A stretch of DNA of 37,863 bases, from contig JAGRPN010000364.1 of NCBI GenBank assembly GCA_019449555.1, forward strand, positions 1 to 37,863. Reading direction: 5' to 3'. Below are positions 16,121 to 25,993 of this stretch, one piece after another. Every line of letters starts with the position of its first letter. The stretch's first letter is position 1. The position numbers and the translations under genes were made by a program. This DNA comes from Ramlibacter sp. Its GTDB lineage: Bacteria; Pseudomonadota; Gammaproteobacteria; Burkholderiales; Burkholderiaceae_C. The notes under the pieces were generated by a model. That model did no database searches. It had not been told where the DNA came from and saw only the letters and a list, made by a program, of their open reading frames with translations.

Positions 16121-17356
16121 TCAATACGCCCAGAACGGGCCCGTTCCCTTCGAGGTGGATGCGCCGGTCATCGCGACGAACACCTTGCGGCCGAAGAAGA
16201 ACGGCAGGCCCCAGTCGAAGCTGCGCGCCAGGCCGATGTCGGCGCCCGCGTCGATCGCGGCGGTGGACGATGCGATGTTCGCGATGCTCTCGATCGTGAA
16301 ATCGACGCTGCTCGACACGCCGGTCGCCGACGTGTTCACCGCCGAGAGGGCGAGCGGCGCCGGCGGGCAATAGAAGCCCGAACAGACGGGAATGGCCGTG
16401 TCCGAAAAGAAGATTGCGTTCGAGCCGCTGTCGATGAAACTCGACGGGTAGCTGACGCCCTTGTACGTCGTCGTGAAGTTGCCCTGGCTGTTGGCCTGCA
16501 GCACGGTGGCCGTGCCGAGCTGGTTGTTCGCCTGGGTCTCGATGCCGAAGATCAGCGACCCCGACAGGGCGGTGGCGCCGCCCAGCGGGACAGCCGGCAA
16601 GTCGACCACGACGCCGTTGTTGTCACTGGCAAAAAAAGCGACCGGATTGGCGACCTGCGAGGCGAGCGGCGCGGTCGACGCGGCGCAGCCGCTCGGGCCA
16701 CAGGCGAAATAAAAGCCCGCCGCCGTGCCGGACACGCAGGAGACGCCGCAATCGCGCGCCAGCATGCCGACCCCGAGGATGCCCTTGGCACCCGCGCCCA
16801 CGCCGATATTGGCGCCGGTCCTGCTACAGCCGCTCGGCACGGTGGCGAAGGCCGGGGCCGGGTCGTCGACGACCTGGATCGGGATGCCGCCCGCGCGTTC
16901 GCCCGCCAGCCGCACGTCGGCCCGGTGCACCGAACCCCAGACGAAGCCGCTGGCGAACTGCGCACATTCACCCAGGGCGGCGGCCGCTGCGTTCACCACC
17001 GGCGGCAGCGACAAACCCGAGCCGATCGCCGACGCCGCAATGCGCAGCCCGTAGGAGCCGGTATCCACCAGCACATGATCGACGCTCTGGCAGCTATCGG
17101 TGCCCGGCTCGCAGATGACGACGGTGACATACGGAATGTTGAATGGCCCGGTGCCATCGGTGCCGCGATCGAGCGTGAGCGGCAGCACGTTGCCGGTGGT
17201 GACCGGCGCCGCCATCGCCGCGGGCGGTTGATCGCCCCCGCCACCCCCGCCGCCGCAGCCGGCCAATGCCATGGCGAGCGCGAGGGCCAGCGAAAGCCCG
17301 AGGAGGGATTGCAACAACGAGCGAAGGCCGATGCCCTGGCGAGAGCTTGCCTTCAC
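16121..17356 (-). CDS. DUF3443 lipoprotein with two aspartic-protease-like D(T/S)GS motifs
   Basis: This 411-residue exported protein carries a lipobox at C34 (ALAGC) followed by a Gly tract. The body matches, from memory, the DUF3443 family of betaproteobacteria. VDTGSYGLRI (D98) and IDSGSNAIFF (D309) resemble the paired catalytic motifs of pepsin-like proteases, separated by about 211 residues; whether it is a peptidase is unproven. Cysteines in CGVSCVSG, CGPSGC and CSGFYC may form disulfides. I chose GTG 17356, which overlaps the TGA of the upstream DUF2844 gene (GTGA) and starts directly before the signal peptide. A longer frame to 17413 would run well into that gene. The two proteins probably act together at the envelope. 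Confidence 0.85.
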   Translation of the reverse strand: MKASSRQGIGLRSLLQSLLGLSLALALAMALAGCGGGGGGGDQPPAAMAAPVTTGNVLPLTLDRGTDGTGPFNIPYVTVVICEPGTDSCQSVDHVLVDTGSYGLRIAASAIGSGLSLPPVVNAAAAALGECAQFASGFVWGSVHRADVRLAGERAGGIPIQVVDDPAPAFATVPSGCSRTGANIGVGAGAKGILGVGMLARDCGVSCVSGTAAGFYFACGPSGCAASTAPLASQVANPVAFFASDNNGVVVDLPAVPLGGATALSGSLIFGIETQANNQLGTATVLQANSQGNFTTTYKGVSYPSSFIDSGSNAIFFSDTAIPVCSGFYCPPAPLALSAVNTSATGVSSSVDFTIESIANIASSTAAIDAGADIGLARSFDWGLPFFFGRKVFVAMTGASTSKGTGPFWAY

Positions 17357-17805
17357 GATGGCCACTTGCTGTCTTTCGGGTCGAAACCGACGGGCAGTTT
17401 CGCGGGCACCCACGCCCTGCCTTCCAGCGCGCCCATGTGCCCGGCGGTGGTGATGACCACATCGGAGCGGCGCAGCGCGAGGCGTGACCGCTGGCCGCCC
17501 CGGCGCCCGCTCGCGTGCGCGACCATGGTGTCGAAATAGGCGCCGAGCAGTTCCTTGAGATCCGGCGCCGACGGCCCCGACCAGGACACCGCGAACACCG
17601 TTCCGCCCGCATCCACATACTGGCGCACGGTGGTGCCCGAATCGAGCGTGCTTTCCGTCATGGTGTAAGTGGCGCTGCCAGTGGTTACGGTGCTGGACCT
17701 GGCCGCGACCACGTGCGCACCCAGATCGGCGGGCGGTCCGCCCAACGCCGCCCAGCCTGCGCAGGAGAAAAGGCCGGCCGCGAGGGCCGCCAGCAATGCT
17801 TTCAC
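17353..17805 (-). CDS. DUF2844 domain protein, exported
   Basis: This 150-residue protein has a signal peptide (residues 1-19, ending in GWAAL) and the compact DUF2844 fold, recognised by YTMTESTLDSGTTVRQYVD, VFAVSWSGPSAPDL and LLGAYFDTM. Its function is unknown. Its stop overlaps the GTG start of the DUF3443 lipoprotein, so the pair is translationally coupled. DUF2844 and DUF3443 genes are commonly adjacent in Burkholderiales (from memory). The ATG at 17805 follows a GGAGCATCTGTG purine-rich stretch. Confidence 0.85.
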   Translation of the reverse strand: MKALLAALAAGLFSCAGWAALGGPPADLGAHVVAARSSTVTTGSATYTMTESTLDSGTTVRQYVDAGGTVFAVSWSGPSAPDLKELLGAYFDTMVAHASGRRGGQRSRLALRRSDVVITTAGHMGALEGRAWVPAKLPVGFDPKDSKWPS

Positions 17806-17912
17806 AGATGCTCCCTGAAATTGACGCGCGCAGCGTGGCGCGCGCGCAGCGCCGTCATGTTACGGCTTCCACCGCACGGACGGTGGGCCCGCCGGCAATT
17901 CCTGACCGCGTT

Positions 17913-18167
17913 TCAGGAGGACCTTGCGGTCTTTCCGGCCGCCGTGTCCTGCTGCTGCTGTTGCTGTTGCTGCTGCCTGGCAGCCTTGTTGGCGCGATGC
18001 CGTCCGATGGCGCAACCCGCCGCGGCGCCGATCACGCCGTGATGGCCGGCCACATGGCCCGCGACCCCGCCCACGGCCGCGCCCTTGACGCAACCCTTCG
18101 CATTGGCCGGCGCGGAGACCGCCGCGAGCGCGGTAAACAATGAAACAACGATGAGCTGGCTCTTCAT
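17913..18167 (-). CDS. Small exported glycine-zipper protein with poly-Gln tail
   Basis: This 84-residue protein has a signal peptide to ANA (about residue 24). A short Gly/Ala/His segment follows (GAAVGGVAGHVAGHHGVIGAAAGC) that resembles a glycine-zipper two-helix membrane module. The tail is nine consecutive glutamines, then a Lys/Thr/Ser end. The Gln run comes from a CTG/TTG repeat on the + strand and could vary in length. The function is unknown; glycine-zipper proteins of this kind often sit in the envelope. ATG 18167 was preferred over 18242 because it begins the signal peptide. It is separated by 107 bases from DUF2844 and divergent from the bkd operon. Confidence 0.75.
   Translation of the reverse strand: MKSQLIVVSLFTALAAVSAPANAKGCVKGAAVGGVAGHVAGHHGVIGAAAGCAIGRHRANKAARQQQQQQQQQDTAAGKTARSS
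17949..17975. repeat. CTG/TTG trinucleotide tract encoding poly-Gln
   Basis: Nine in-frame triplets (CTG x4, TTG, CTG, TTG, CTG x2 on the + strand) encode nine glutamines on the minus strand. The TTG interruptions reduce slippage, but copy number could still vary between strains. Confidence 0.85.
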
Positions 18168-18281
18168 GGCATCCTCGAGTGGTATGTGGATGCCCGCAGT
18201 TTGCGCAGCGCGGAAGCCGCCGCAGGTCAGCCGCCGCGGCATTGTGGTGTAGGAATTGCTGTCGGCGCGTGTTTATACTGA

Positions 18282-19619
<1,338 letters not shown>

Positions 19620-19620
19620 C

Positions 19621-20682
19621 ATGCTCACCAAGACTCGCGAAAACCAGGTGGACACAGTGGCGGCGACCGTACGGCCGATGACCATGATCCAGGCGCTGCG
19701 CTCGGCCATGGACGTGATGATGGAGCGCGACGGCAACGTGGTCGTATTCGGTCAGGACGTCGGCTATTTCGGCGGTGTGTTTCGCGCCACCGAGGGGCTG
19801 CAGGCCAAGTACGGCAAGTCGCGCTGCTTCGACACGCCGATCAGCGAAGGCGGGATCGTCGGCGTGGCCGTCGGCATGGCGGCCTACGGGCTGCGGCCGG
19901 TCGCGGAAATCCAGTTCGCCGATTACTTCTATCCGGCGTCCGACCAGATCGTGTCGGAGGCCGCGCGCTTGCGCCATCGCTCGGCGGCGGACTTCACTTG
20001 CCCGCTCACGATCCGCATGCCCTGTGGCGGCGGCATCTATGGCGGGCAGACCCACAGCCAGAGTCCCGAGGCACTGTTCACGCATGTGTGCGGAGTGCGC
20101 ACCGTGATGCCGAGCAATCCGTACGACGCAAAGGGCCTGTTGATCTCGGCGATCGAATGCGATGACCCCGTGATCTTCCTGGAACCCAAGCGCCTGTACA
20201 ACGGACCGTTCGACGGGCACCACGACCGGCCGGTCGTGCCGTGGTCCAAGCACCCGTTGGGCAACGTGCCCGAAGGCTACTACCGCGTGCCGCTCGAATC
20301 CGCGTCGGTCGTGCGGCCCGGTTCGAAACTCACGGTGCTGACCTACGGCACCATGGTGTGGGTGGCGCAATGCGCCGCGGAGGAAAGCGGCATCGACGCG
20401 GAGATCATCGACCTGCGGTCCCTGTGGCCGATGGATCTGGACACCGTCGTCGCCTCGGTGAAAAAGACCGGCCGCTGCGTGGTGGTGCACGAAGCCACGC
20501 GCACCAGCGGCTTCGGCGCCGAGCTCGCGGCGCTCGTGCAGGAACACTGCTTCTATCAGTTGGAGGCGCCGATCGAACGCGTGACGGGCTGGGACACGCC
20601 TTATCCGCACGCACAGGAGTGGGCGTACTTCCCCGGGCCCGGCCGCGTAGCCGCGGCGTTCCAACGCGTGCTGGAGGGCTGA
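19621..20682 (+). CDS. bkdA2: Branched-chain 2-oxoacid dehydrogenase E1 beta subunit
   Basis: This is a 353-residue transketolase-like E1 beta that pairs with the preceding alpha subunit. Hallmarks are VVVFGQDVGYFGGVFRATEGL, TPISEGGIVGVAVGMA, FADYFYPASDQIVSEAA, the PCGGGIYGGQTHSQSPEALF loop and the C-terminal transketolase domain (LTVLTYGTMVW, IDLRSLWPMD, VVVHEATRTSGFG). The ATG lies one base after the E1 alpha stop. The family choice (2-oxoisovalerate rather than pyruvate) rests on overall style and the partner subunit. Confidence 0.95.
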   Translation: MLTKTRENQVDTVAATVRPMTMIQALRSAMDVMMERDGNVVVFGQDVGYFGGVFRATEGLQAKYGKSRCFDTPISEGGIVGVAVGMAAYGLRPVAEIQFADYFYPASDQIVSEAARLRHRSAADFTCPLTIRMPCGGGIYGGQTHSQSPEALFTHVCGVRTVMPSNPYDAKGLLISAIECDDPVIFLEPKRLYNGPFDGHHDRPVVPWSKHPLGNVPEGYYRVPLESASVVRPGSKLTVLTYGTMVWVAQCAAEESGIDAEIIDLRSLWPMDLDTVVASVKKTGRCVVVHEATRTSGFGAELAALVQEHCFYQLEAPIERVTGWDTPYPHAQEWAYFPGPGRVAAAFQRVLEG

Positions 20683-20686
20683 CATC

Positions 20687-22045
20687 ATGGGCATTTACGC
20701 GATCAGGATGCCCGACATCGGTGAAGGCATCGCCGAAGTCGAACTCGTGGCATGGCGGGTGCAACCCGGCGAGTCCGTGGTGGAGGACCAGGTCGTCGCC
20801 GACGTGATGACCGACAAGGCGACCGTGGAGATTCCGTCGCCGGTGGCGGGCACCGTCACGGCGCTGGGCGCGCAACCGGGACAGCTCATGGCCGTCGGCG
20901 CGGAGCTGATCCGCCTGGAGGTGGCGGGCGAAGGCAACGTGAAGGCCGAGGTGTCGCCAATGGCCACGCAAGAAAGCGCCCAGCCCGGCCCCCACCCTAA
21001 CCCGCCCCCGGAAGGGGAGGGAACAAGAGCGAGCGCTGCCCCGCAGAGCGCTGGAACAAGAATGAGCCCTCCCCCGGAGGCGGAGGGAACAAGGAAGTCC
21101 GAGCCGCCGCGCGCTGCCACGCCGCGTCCCCCCGCGGTCACCCAGCCGCCGATGCGCGCTCCCGGCGAAAAGCCGATCGCCTCGCCCGCGGTGCGCAAGC
21201 GCGCGTGGGACCTGGGCGTCGAACTGCAGTTCGTGCACGGCAGCGGCCCGGCGGGCCGAATCACGCACGAGGACCTGGATGTCTACCTGGCTTCGCGCGG
21301 GCAGCGCGCCGGGACGGGCGCCGTGCCGGTGCGCGGGCGCGAGCGTGAAGGCGAGCAGGCGATCCCCGTGATCGGGCTGCGCCGCAAGATCGCGCAGAAG
21401 ATGCAGGAGGCCAAGCGCCGCATCCCGCACTACAGCTATGTGGAGGAAGTCGACGTCACCGAGCTGGAGGAGCTGCGGCTGCGGCTCAACGAGAAGTACG
21501 GCGGCGCGCGGGGCAAGCTGACGCTGTTGCCGCTGATAGCGCGCGCCATCGTGATCGCGGTCGAGGAATTCCCGCAGATGAACGCCCGCTTCGACGACGA
21601 TGCGGGTGTCGTGACGCGCTTCGCGCCGGTGCACCTGGGCATCGCGACGCAGACCGAAGCCGGCTTGATGGTGCCCGTGCTCAGGCATGCGGAAGCCCAG
21701 GACCTGTGGGGCTGCGCCAACGAGATCGCGCGACTGGCCGAGGCGACGCGCAGCGGCAAGGCGGCCCGCGAGGAGCTCGCCGGCTCGACGATCACGATCA
21801 CCAGCCTCGGCGCGCTGGGCGGCATCGTCACCACGCCGGTCATCAACCACCCGGAGGTCGCAATCATCGGGGTGAACCGCATGGTCGAGCGGCCGGTCGT
21901 GCGCGGCGGCGCCATCGTCGTGCGCCGGATGATGAATCTCTCGTCGTCCTTCGACCACCGCGTGGTGGACGGCATGGACGCAGCGCGTTTCGTGCAGGCC
22001 ATCCGCGGCCTGCTCGAGAGCCCCGCCATGCTGTTCGTGGAGTAG
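20687..22045 (+). CDS. bkdB: Branched-chain 2-oxoacid dehydrogenase E2 (dihydrolipoyl acyltransferase)
   Basis: This 452-residue E2 core transfers the acyl group from lipoyl to CoA. The domains in order are: lipoyl domain 1-84 with lipoylated K44 in VMTDKATVEIP; a linker with three 11-residue repeats at 106-138; a peripheral-subunit-binding domain at about 164-200 (ASPAVRKRAWDLG, GPAGRITHEDLDVYL); and the catalytic domain at about 225-452 with H424 and D428 in FDHRVVDG. The single lipoyl domain fits BkdB. GGAGGG precedes the ATG four bases after E1 beta. The linker is unusual: its DNA is a 33-base tandem repeat of PPPEGEGTR-type units. Confidence 0.96.
   Translation: MGIYAIRMPDIGEGIAEVELVAWRVQPGESVVEDQVVADVMTDKATVEIPSPVAGTVTALGAQPGQLMAVGAELIRLEVAGEGNVKAEVSPMATQESAQPGPHPNPPPEGEGTRASAAPQSAGTRMSPPPEAEGTRKSEPPRAATPRPPAVTQPPMRAPGEKPIASPAVRKRAWDLGVELQFVHGSGPAGRITHEDLDVYLASRGQRAGTGAVPVRGREREGEQAIPVIGLRRKIAQKMQEAKRRIPHYSYVEEVDVTELEELRLRLNEKYGGARGKLTLLPLIARAIVIAVEEFPQMNARFDDDAGVVTRFAPVHLGIATQTEAGLMVPVLRHAEAQDLWGCANEIARLAEATRSGKAAREELAGSTITITSLGALGGIVTTPVINHPEVAIIGVNRMVERPVVRGGAIVVRRMMNLSSSFDHRVVDGMDAARFVQAIRGLLESPAMLFVE
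21002..21100 (+). repeat. Three tandem 33-bp repeats inside the E2 linker
   Basis: Three in-frame 33-base units at 21002-21034, 21035-21067 and 21068-21100 encode PPPEGEGTRAS, AAPQSAGTRMS and PPPEAEGTRKS. Units 1 and 3 contain a GC-rich dyad (CCCCCGGA with GGGAGG) followed by GGAACAAG; unit 2 is diverged but keeps GGAACAAGA. The bases before unit 1 (CCCCACCCTAACCCG) extend the resemblance to short palindromic intergenic elements common in proteobacteria. Confidence 0.85.
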
Positions 22046-22048
22046 CCG

Positions 22049-23446
22049 ATGAAGACGATGAACACCACGCTGCTCGTGATCGGCGGCGGCCCCGGCGGTT
22101 ACGTCGCAGCCATCCGCGCCGGCCAGCTCGGCATCGCCACCGTGCTGATCGAAGCGGACAAGCTCGGCGGGACGTGCCTGAACATCGGCTGCATTCCATC
22201 GAAAGCGCTGATCCACGCCGCCGATGAATTCCAGCGGACCTGCGTATTCACCGGCGACTCGCCGCTGGGCATCCGCACCAACTCGCCGAACATCGATCTC
22301 GCGCAGACGCAGCGCTGGAAGGACGGCATCGTCGGGAAACTCACTGGCGGCGTCGGCGCCCTCGTGCGCAAAGCGGGCGTGAAGGTGGTCAAGGGCTGGG
22401 CGACGATCGTGGACGGCAAGACCGTCGATGTGGCGGCCGCGGAAGGCGAGCCGCTGCGCATCGAATGCGAGCATCTGTTGCTGGCGACAGGCTCGCAAGC
22501 CGTCGAATTGCCGAACCTGCCGTTCGGCGGGCCGGTGATCTCATCGACGGAAGCGCTCGCGCTCTCGTCCGCGCCGAAGCACATGGTGGTGGTCGGCGCC
22601 GGCTACATCGGCCTGGAACTGGGCATCGCCTGGCGCAAGCTGGGCGTCGACGTGGCCGTGGTGGAAGCGACCGACCGCATCCTGCCCGGCTACGACCCGG
22701 AGTTGACGAAGCCCGTGCTCGCCAGCCTGCGGCGACTGGGCATCACGCTGCACCTGGCCTGCACCGCCGACGGCATGACCGAATCGGGCAACGGCCTGCG
22801 GGTGCGTAGCAATCAGGCCGACGAATATGTCTTGCCGGCCGACCGGGTGCTGGTCGCCGCCGGCCGCCGGCCGCGCACCGAGGGCTTCAACCTCGAATCG
22901 TTGCGGCTCGAGATGGCCGGCCGCGCCATCAGGATCGACGACCAGTGCCGCACCTCGATGCGCAACGTCTGGGCTATCGGCGACGTCGCGGGCGAGCCAA
23001 TGCTCGCGCACCGCGCCATGGCGCAGGGCGAAATGGTCGCTGAGATCGTCGCCGGCCGGAAGCGCCGGTTCGCGCCGATGGCGATTCCGGCGATCTGTTT
23101 CACCGACCCCGAAGTCGTGGTGGTTGGGAGCACGCCGGAGCAGGCGGCCGCCGCCGGCATCGAATTCAAAGTCGCCACCTTCCCGTTCTCGGCCAACGGC
23201 CGCTCGATGACGGTGGAGTCCACGGAGGGTTTCGTGCGCGTGGTCGCCCGCCAGGACAACCACCAGATCCTCGGCTGGCAGGCGGTGGGCCGTGGCGTAG
23301 CGGAGCTCAGCGCCGCGTTCTGCTACGCGATCGAGATGGGCGCGCGCCTGGAAGACGTCGCCGGCATCATCCATGCGCATCCGACCTTGGGCGAAGCGGT
23401 GCAGGAAGCCGCGCTGCGCGCTCTGGGGCAGGCGCTGCATATCTGA
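22049..23446 (+). CDS. lpdA: Dihydrolipoyl dehydrogenase (E3)
   Basis: This 465-residue FAD/NAD pyridine-nucleotide-disulfide oxidoreductase re-oxidises the E2 lipoyl group. The FAD fold is [21 protein letters not shown], and the redox disulfide is C43/C48 in [13 protein letters not shown]. The NAD fold is [20 protein letters not shown], the second FAD block is [21 protein letters not shown], and the C-terminal active-site motif is [15 protein letters not shown]. The gene starts three bases after E2 and closes the operon. A second E3 for pyruvate and 2-oxoglutarate dehydrogenases presumably lies elsewhere. Confidence 0.97.
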   Translation: MKTMNTTLLVIGGGPGGYVAAIRAGQLGIATVLIEADKLGGTCLNIGCIPSKALIHAADEFQRTCVFTGDSPLGIRTNSPNIDLAQTQRWKDGIVGKLTGGVGALVRKAGVKVVKGWATIVDGKTVDVAAAEGEPLRIECEHLLLATGSQAVELPNLPFGGPVISSTEALALSSAPKHMVVVGAGYIGLELGIAWRKLGVDVAVVEATDRILPGYDPELTKPVLASLRRLGITLHLACTADGMTESGNGLRVRSNQADEYVLPADRVLVAAGRRPRTEGFNLESLRLEMAGRAIRIDDQCRTSMRNVWAIGDVAGEPMLAHRAMAQGEMVAEIVAGRKRRFAPMAIPAICFTDPEVVVVGSTPEQAAAAGIEFKVATFPFSANGRSMTVESTEGFVRVVARQDNHQILGWQAVGRGVAELSAAFCYAIEMGARLEDVAGIIHAHPTLGEAVQEAALRALGQALHI

Positions 23447-23579
23447 TCAGCTGAACCGCGCGGCCGCGCATCGATCCCGGATCTTGCTGCCTTGACCTGG
23501 CGCAGGAACAGTCAGCTTGCCTTCAACACAAAGTCGCCGGCTTCGAGCAGAATCCTCGAAGAAAAGAGGAGTGACCGAA

Positions 23580-24842
23580 GTGACCGAAAGCCGCGCCAGC
23601 CGCTGGTATTACGGATGGAACATCGTGGCGGCGGCCGGTTTCCTGACATTGCTCACGGTCGGCATGCGGATGGGCATCGGGCCGTTCTTTCTGCCGATGG
23701 CCAGGGATCTCGGATTCAGCCGCAGCATGCTGGCCGGTATCGTCGCCATAGGCATGCTGTTCTACGGCATCGCCATGCCGCTGGCAGCGCATCTGGCCGT
23801 GCGGCGCGGCACCCGTTTCGTTCTGTTGACCGGCACCGCCATCGTCGTTGCCGCCACGATCTGGACGGTGAACGCGCGCAGCCCTTTCACTTTCCTGCTT
23901 GCCTTCGGCGTGCTGATGTCCACCGGCCTGGCGTTTACCGGCCCGGTCGCGCTCACGCCGGTGATCAGCCGCTGGTTCTCGCGCCGCCGCGGCATGGCCC
24001 TCTTCTTCCTGTCCACCGGCTCCATGGCCGGGATCGCGATCATGACGCCGGCGCTGACGTTCGCGATCGGATGGGTCGGCTGGCAAGCGACGCTCGTCGG
24101 CTTCGCGGGCGTGTTTGCAGCGGTGGCGATCCCGATCGCGGTGTTCGTGATCCGCGACAAGGCACCCGCGCACGCCGATCTGCTGCCCGATCAGATCGCT
24201 GCCGCTTCGGCGCCGCAGGCTGCGCCCGAACTGCTGGACTTCGCGGGAGCGGTACGCACCGCGCCGTTCTTAAAGATCTGCCTGGGCTTGTTCGCCTGCG
24301 GCTTCAGCATGAACCTGCTGGGCACCCACGGCATGCCGATGCTGATGGACCACGGGTTCGACGCCAGGACCAGCTCGTTCGGCATCGGCCTCATCGGCGT
24401 CACCGCGATCTTCGGGACGCTGCTCCTCGGGCGCGTGTCGGACAGCCTGCCGCGAAGGAACATCCTCGCGGCCATCTACTTCATTCGGGGGCTGGGCTTT
24501 TTCGCGCTGCTGCTGGTCGGAACGCAGTGGGAGCTGTATGTGTCAGCCGCGATCGGCGGCCTCGTCTGGGCCGGCAGCGTCGCGGTCTCGTCGGCGATTC
24601 TGGCCGACGTCTACGGCGTGCGACTCGTCGGCATCCTGTACGGCTGGGCGTTCGTGGTGCACCAGGTCGGCGCGATGATCGGTTCGTGGCTCGGCGGCTG
24701 GGGCTACGAAAGGTTCGGCACGCACGCGGTCGCTTTCGGCAGCGCCGGCGCCCTCCTCCTGATCGCCGCGGCCATCTCGCTGCGCCTGCCGCACAAGGGC
24801 TTCACGCTGAAGGCGCCAAGGCTGCTCACGACGAGTCGATGA
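23580..24842 (+). CDS. MFS transporter
   Basis: This 420-residue inner-membrane transporter has about 12 hydrophobic helices. It opens with RWYYGWNIVAAAGFLTLL, a start common in the monocarboxylate/oxalate-formate antiporter-like branch of MFS. GRVSDSLPRRNIL is the repeated motif-A loop between helices 8 and 9. SRWFSRRRGMAL after helix 4 and the long central loop (about 190-220) fit the fold. The substrate is unknown; an organic acid is plausible from the subgroup. I chose GTG 23580 because AGAGGAG lies eight bases upstream; an in-frame GTG at 23571 and a TTG at 23517 are alternatives. It lies 133 bases after the bkd operon and could be a separate unit. Confidence 0.9.
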   Translation: MTESRASRWYYGWNIVAAAGFLTLLTVGMRMGIGPFFLPMARDLGFSRSMLAGIVAIGMLFYGIAMPLAAHLAVRRGTRFVLLTGTAIVVAATIWTVNARSPFTFLLAFGVLMSTGLAFTGPVALTPVISRWFSRRRGMALFFLSTGSMAGIAIMTPALTFAIGWVGWQATLVGFAGVFAAVAIPIAVFVIRDKAPAHADLLPDQIAAASAPQAAPELLDFAGAVRTAPFLKICLGLFACGFSMNLLGTHGMPMLMDHGFDARTSSFGIGLIGVTAIFGTLLLGRVSDSLPRRNILAAIYFIRGLGFFALLLVGTQWELYVSAAIGGLVWAGSVAVSSAILADVYGVRLVGILYGWAFVVHQVGAMIGSWLGGWGYERFGTHAVAFGSAGALLLIAAAISLRLPHKGFTLKAPRLLTTSR

Positions 24843-24901
24843 TCGCCCACGGTAGCGCTGGCAATCGAGACAGAAGCACTCCCACAAAGACGCCTTTCAG
24901 C

Positions 24902-24916
24902 GCGGTCACTGACCGC
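24902..24916. promoter_or_regulatory. Perfect 15-base palindrome of unknown role
   Basis: GCGGTCA-C-TGACCGC is a perfect 7-base dyad with a one-base centre, 60 bases after the MFS stop in a 284-base gap before the lipoprotein gene. The loop is too short for a terminator hairpin and no T-tract follows, so an operator is more likely. Nothing else in that gap was recognised. Confidence 0.35.
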
Positions 24917-25126
24917 TCCTGACTGCACATCCAGGCGACGGAGAACTTAGGTTCTTGGGAGTTTCTCCAGGTCCGCGTCGGAACTCTTTTGCGATGCATC
25001 AAGCTTGCGCCGGTTTCGATCGCCGTAAGCTGTTTTTCCCTCACAGGGCAGCTGAGGGGACGCCCCGACAGGCGCCGAACGCGCGCCAGCGTGCATGCCC
25101 GCCACAACACCAACAAGGAACGCATC

Positions 25127-25765
25127 ATGCAAGCCAGCTTCAGAAACGCAATCGCGGGTCTCGCCATCGCCTCCATGTCGGCGGGTTGCGCCCTGAGCCC
25201 GCCCAATGGGGATTCGACCATTGCCAGCCAGCCTGTAGGAAGCGCATTCGTCACCGAGGCCAAATCGAGCGGCAGCTATGGATCGGGGACAACGCGCTCG
25301 ACGATCACGAGGGCGGGCAAGAGGACGTGGCAGGGCAAGGAGGCCTTCGTGGTGAAACTCCCCGACGGCGCCGACCTGTTGATCAATGCGCAAGGCGCGT
25401 GGATCGCGTTCGTCAAGGGCGACACGCCCATAGTGAGCTACGACCCGCCCCTGGGGTATCCGTTTCCGCTGAAGGTGGGAGCAAGCTCGATATCGAAGTC
25501 GAACATGACAATCCACGCGACGAAGAAAGTCGTCCCGGTGGAGGTCCGGTTCAGCGTCGATGCCTACGAGGACGTCACCACGCCCGCGGGCACTTTCAAG
25601 GCATTCAGGATCCGCTCCGTGGACAATGGCGGTGGCGACAATCTCAACTGGTACAACGTCGAACTAGCCACGCACGTGAAGCAGAAACAGACGCGACTGC
25701 CGCAGCACAGCAGCGGGCCGGGCACACGGGAGATCGAGCTCGTCTCGATCGTGAAGGGAAAGTAG
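25127..25765 (+). CDS. Putative lipoprotein of unknown function
   Basis: This 212-residue protein has a lipoprotein signal (IAGLAIASMSAGC, lipid-attachment Cys at residue 21). The mature part is beta-rich without a domain I recognise. YEDVTTPAGTFKAFRIRSVDNGGG resembles a loop common in proteins that use 'V.TPAGTF.A.RI' strands in envelope beta-sandwich domains. ATG 25127 is preceded by AAGGAACGC and starts directly at the signal peptide; a longer frame to 24989 lacks a signal. It is a single gene ending before a bidirectional terminator-like hairpin. Confidence 0.75.
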   Translation: MQASFRNAIAGLAIASMSAGCALSPPNGDSTIASQPVGSAFVTEAKSSGSYGSGTTRSTITRAGKRTWQGKEAFVVKLPDGADLLINAQGAWIAFVKGDTPIVSYDPPLGYPFPLKVGASSISKSNMTIHATKKVVPVEVRFSVDAYEDVTTPAGTFKAFRIRSVDNGGGDNLNWYNVELATHVKQKQTRLPQHSSGPGTREIELVSIVKGK

Positions 25766-25808
25766 GCTCCAGTCGCCCGCGACGGCAAGTTGTGCCGGCA
25801 GAAAACAA

Positions 25809-25828
25809 AAAGCCCCGCGAGGGGCTTT
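25809..25828. terminator. Rho-independent terminator, T-tracts on both strands
   Basis: AAAGCCCC-GCGA-GGGGCTTT forms an 8-base stem with a tetraloop, 43 bases after the lipoprotein stop. Rightward it is followed by CTTGCG (weak); leftward it is followed by a long T-rich run (complement of GAAAACAAAAA). The CGGCAGAAAACAAAAA beside it recurs at the tRNA-Asp terminator near 32870. Confidence 0.8.
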
Positions 25829-25993
25829 CTTGCGTTTCGGTGCGGCGGCTTCGACTATCAGACCGGGTCAATCGCCGACCCTCATGAAACCGATATTGCA
25901 GTTTCCGCCGGTTCGGATGACGATTCCTCTTACTTATCGCGCTTCTGAATTTCCCTTCGTGCCCACTGCGCCATAAGAACCCGAGGAGCGAAA

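Noticed and set aside
18242-18279. Possible sigma-70 promoter before the bkd operon (TATACT at 18274-18279)
   Set aside because: A -10-like hexamer is present, but no -35 element lies at 16-18 bases, so it was not listed.
23458-23469. GCGCGGCCGCGC palindrome after lpdA
   Set aside because: A pure GC palindrome without a T-tract; too likely by chance to call a terminator.
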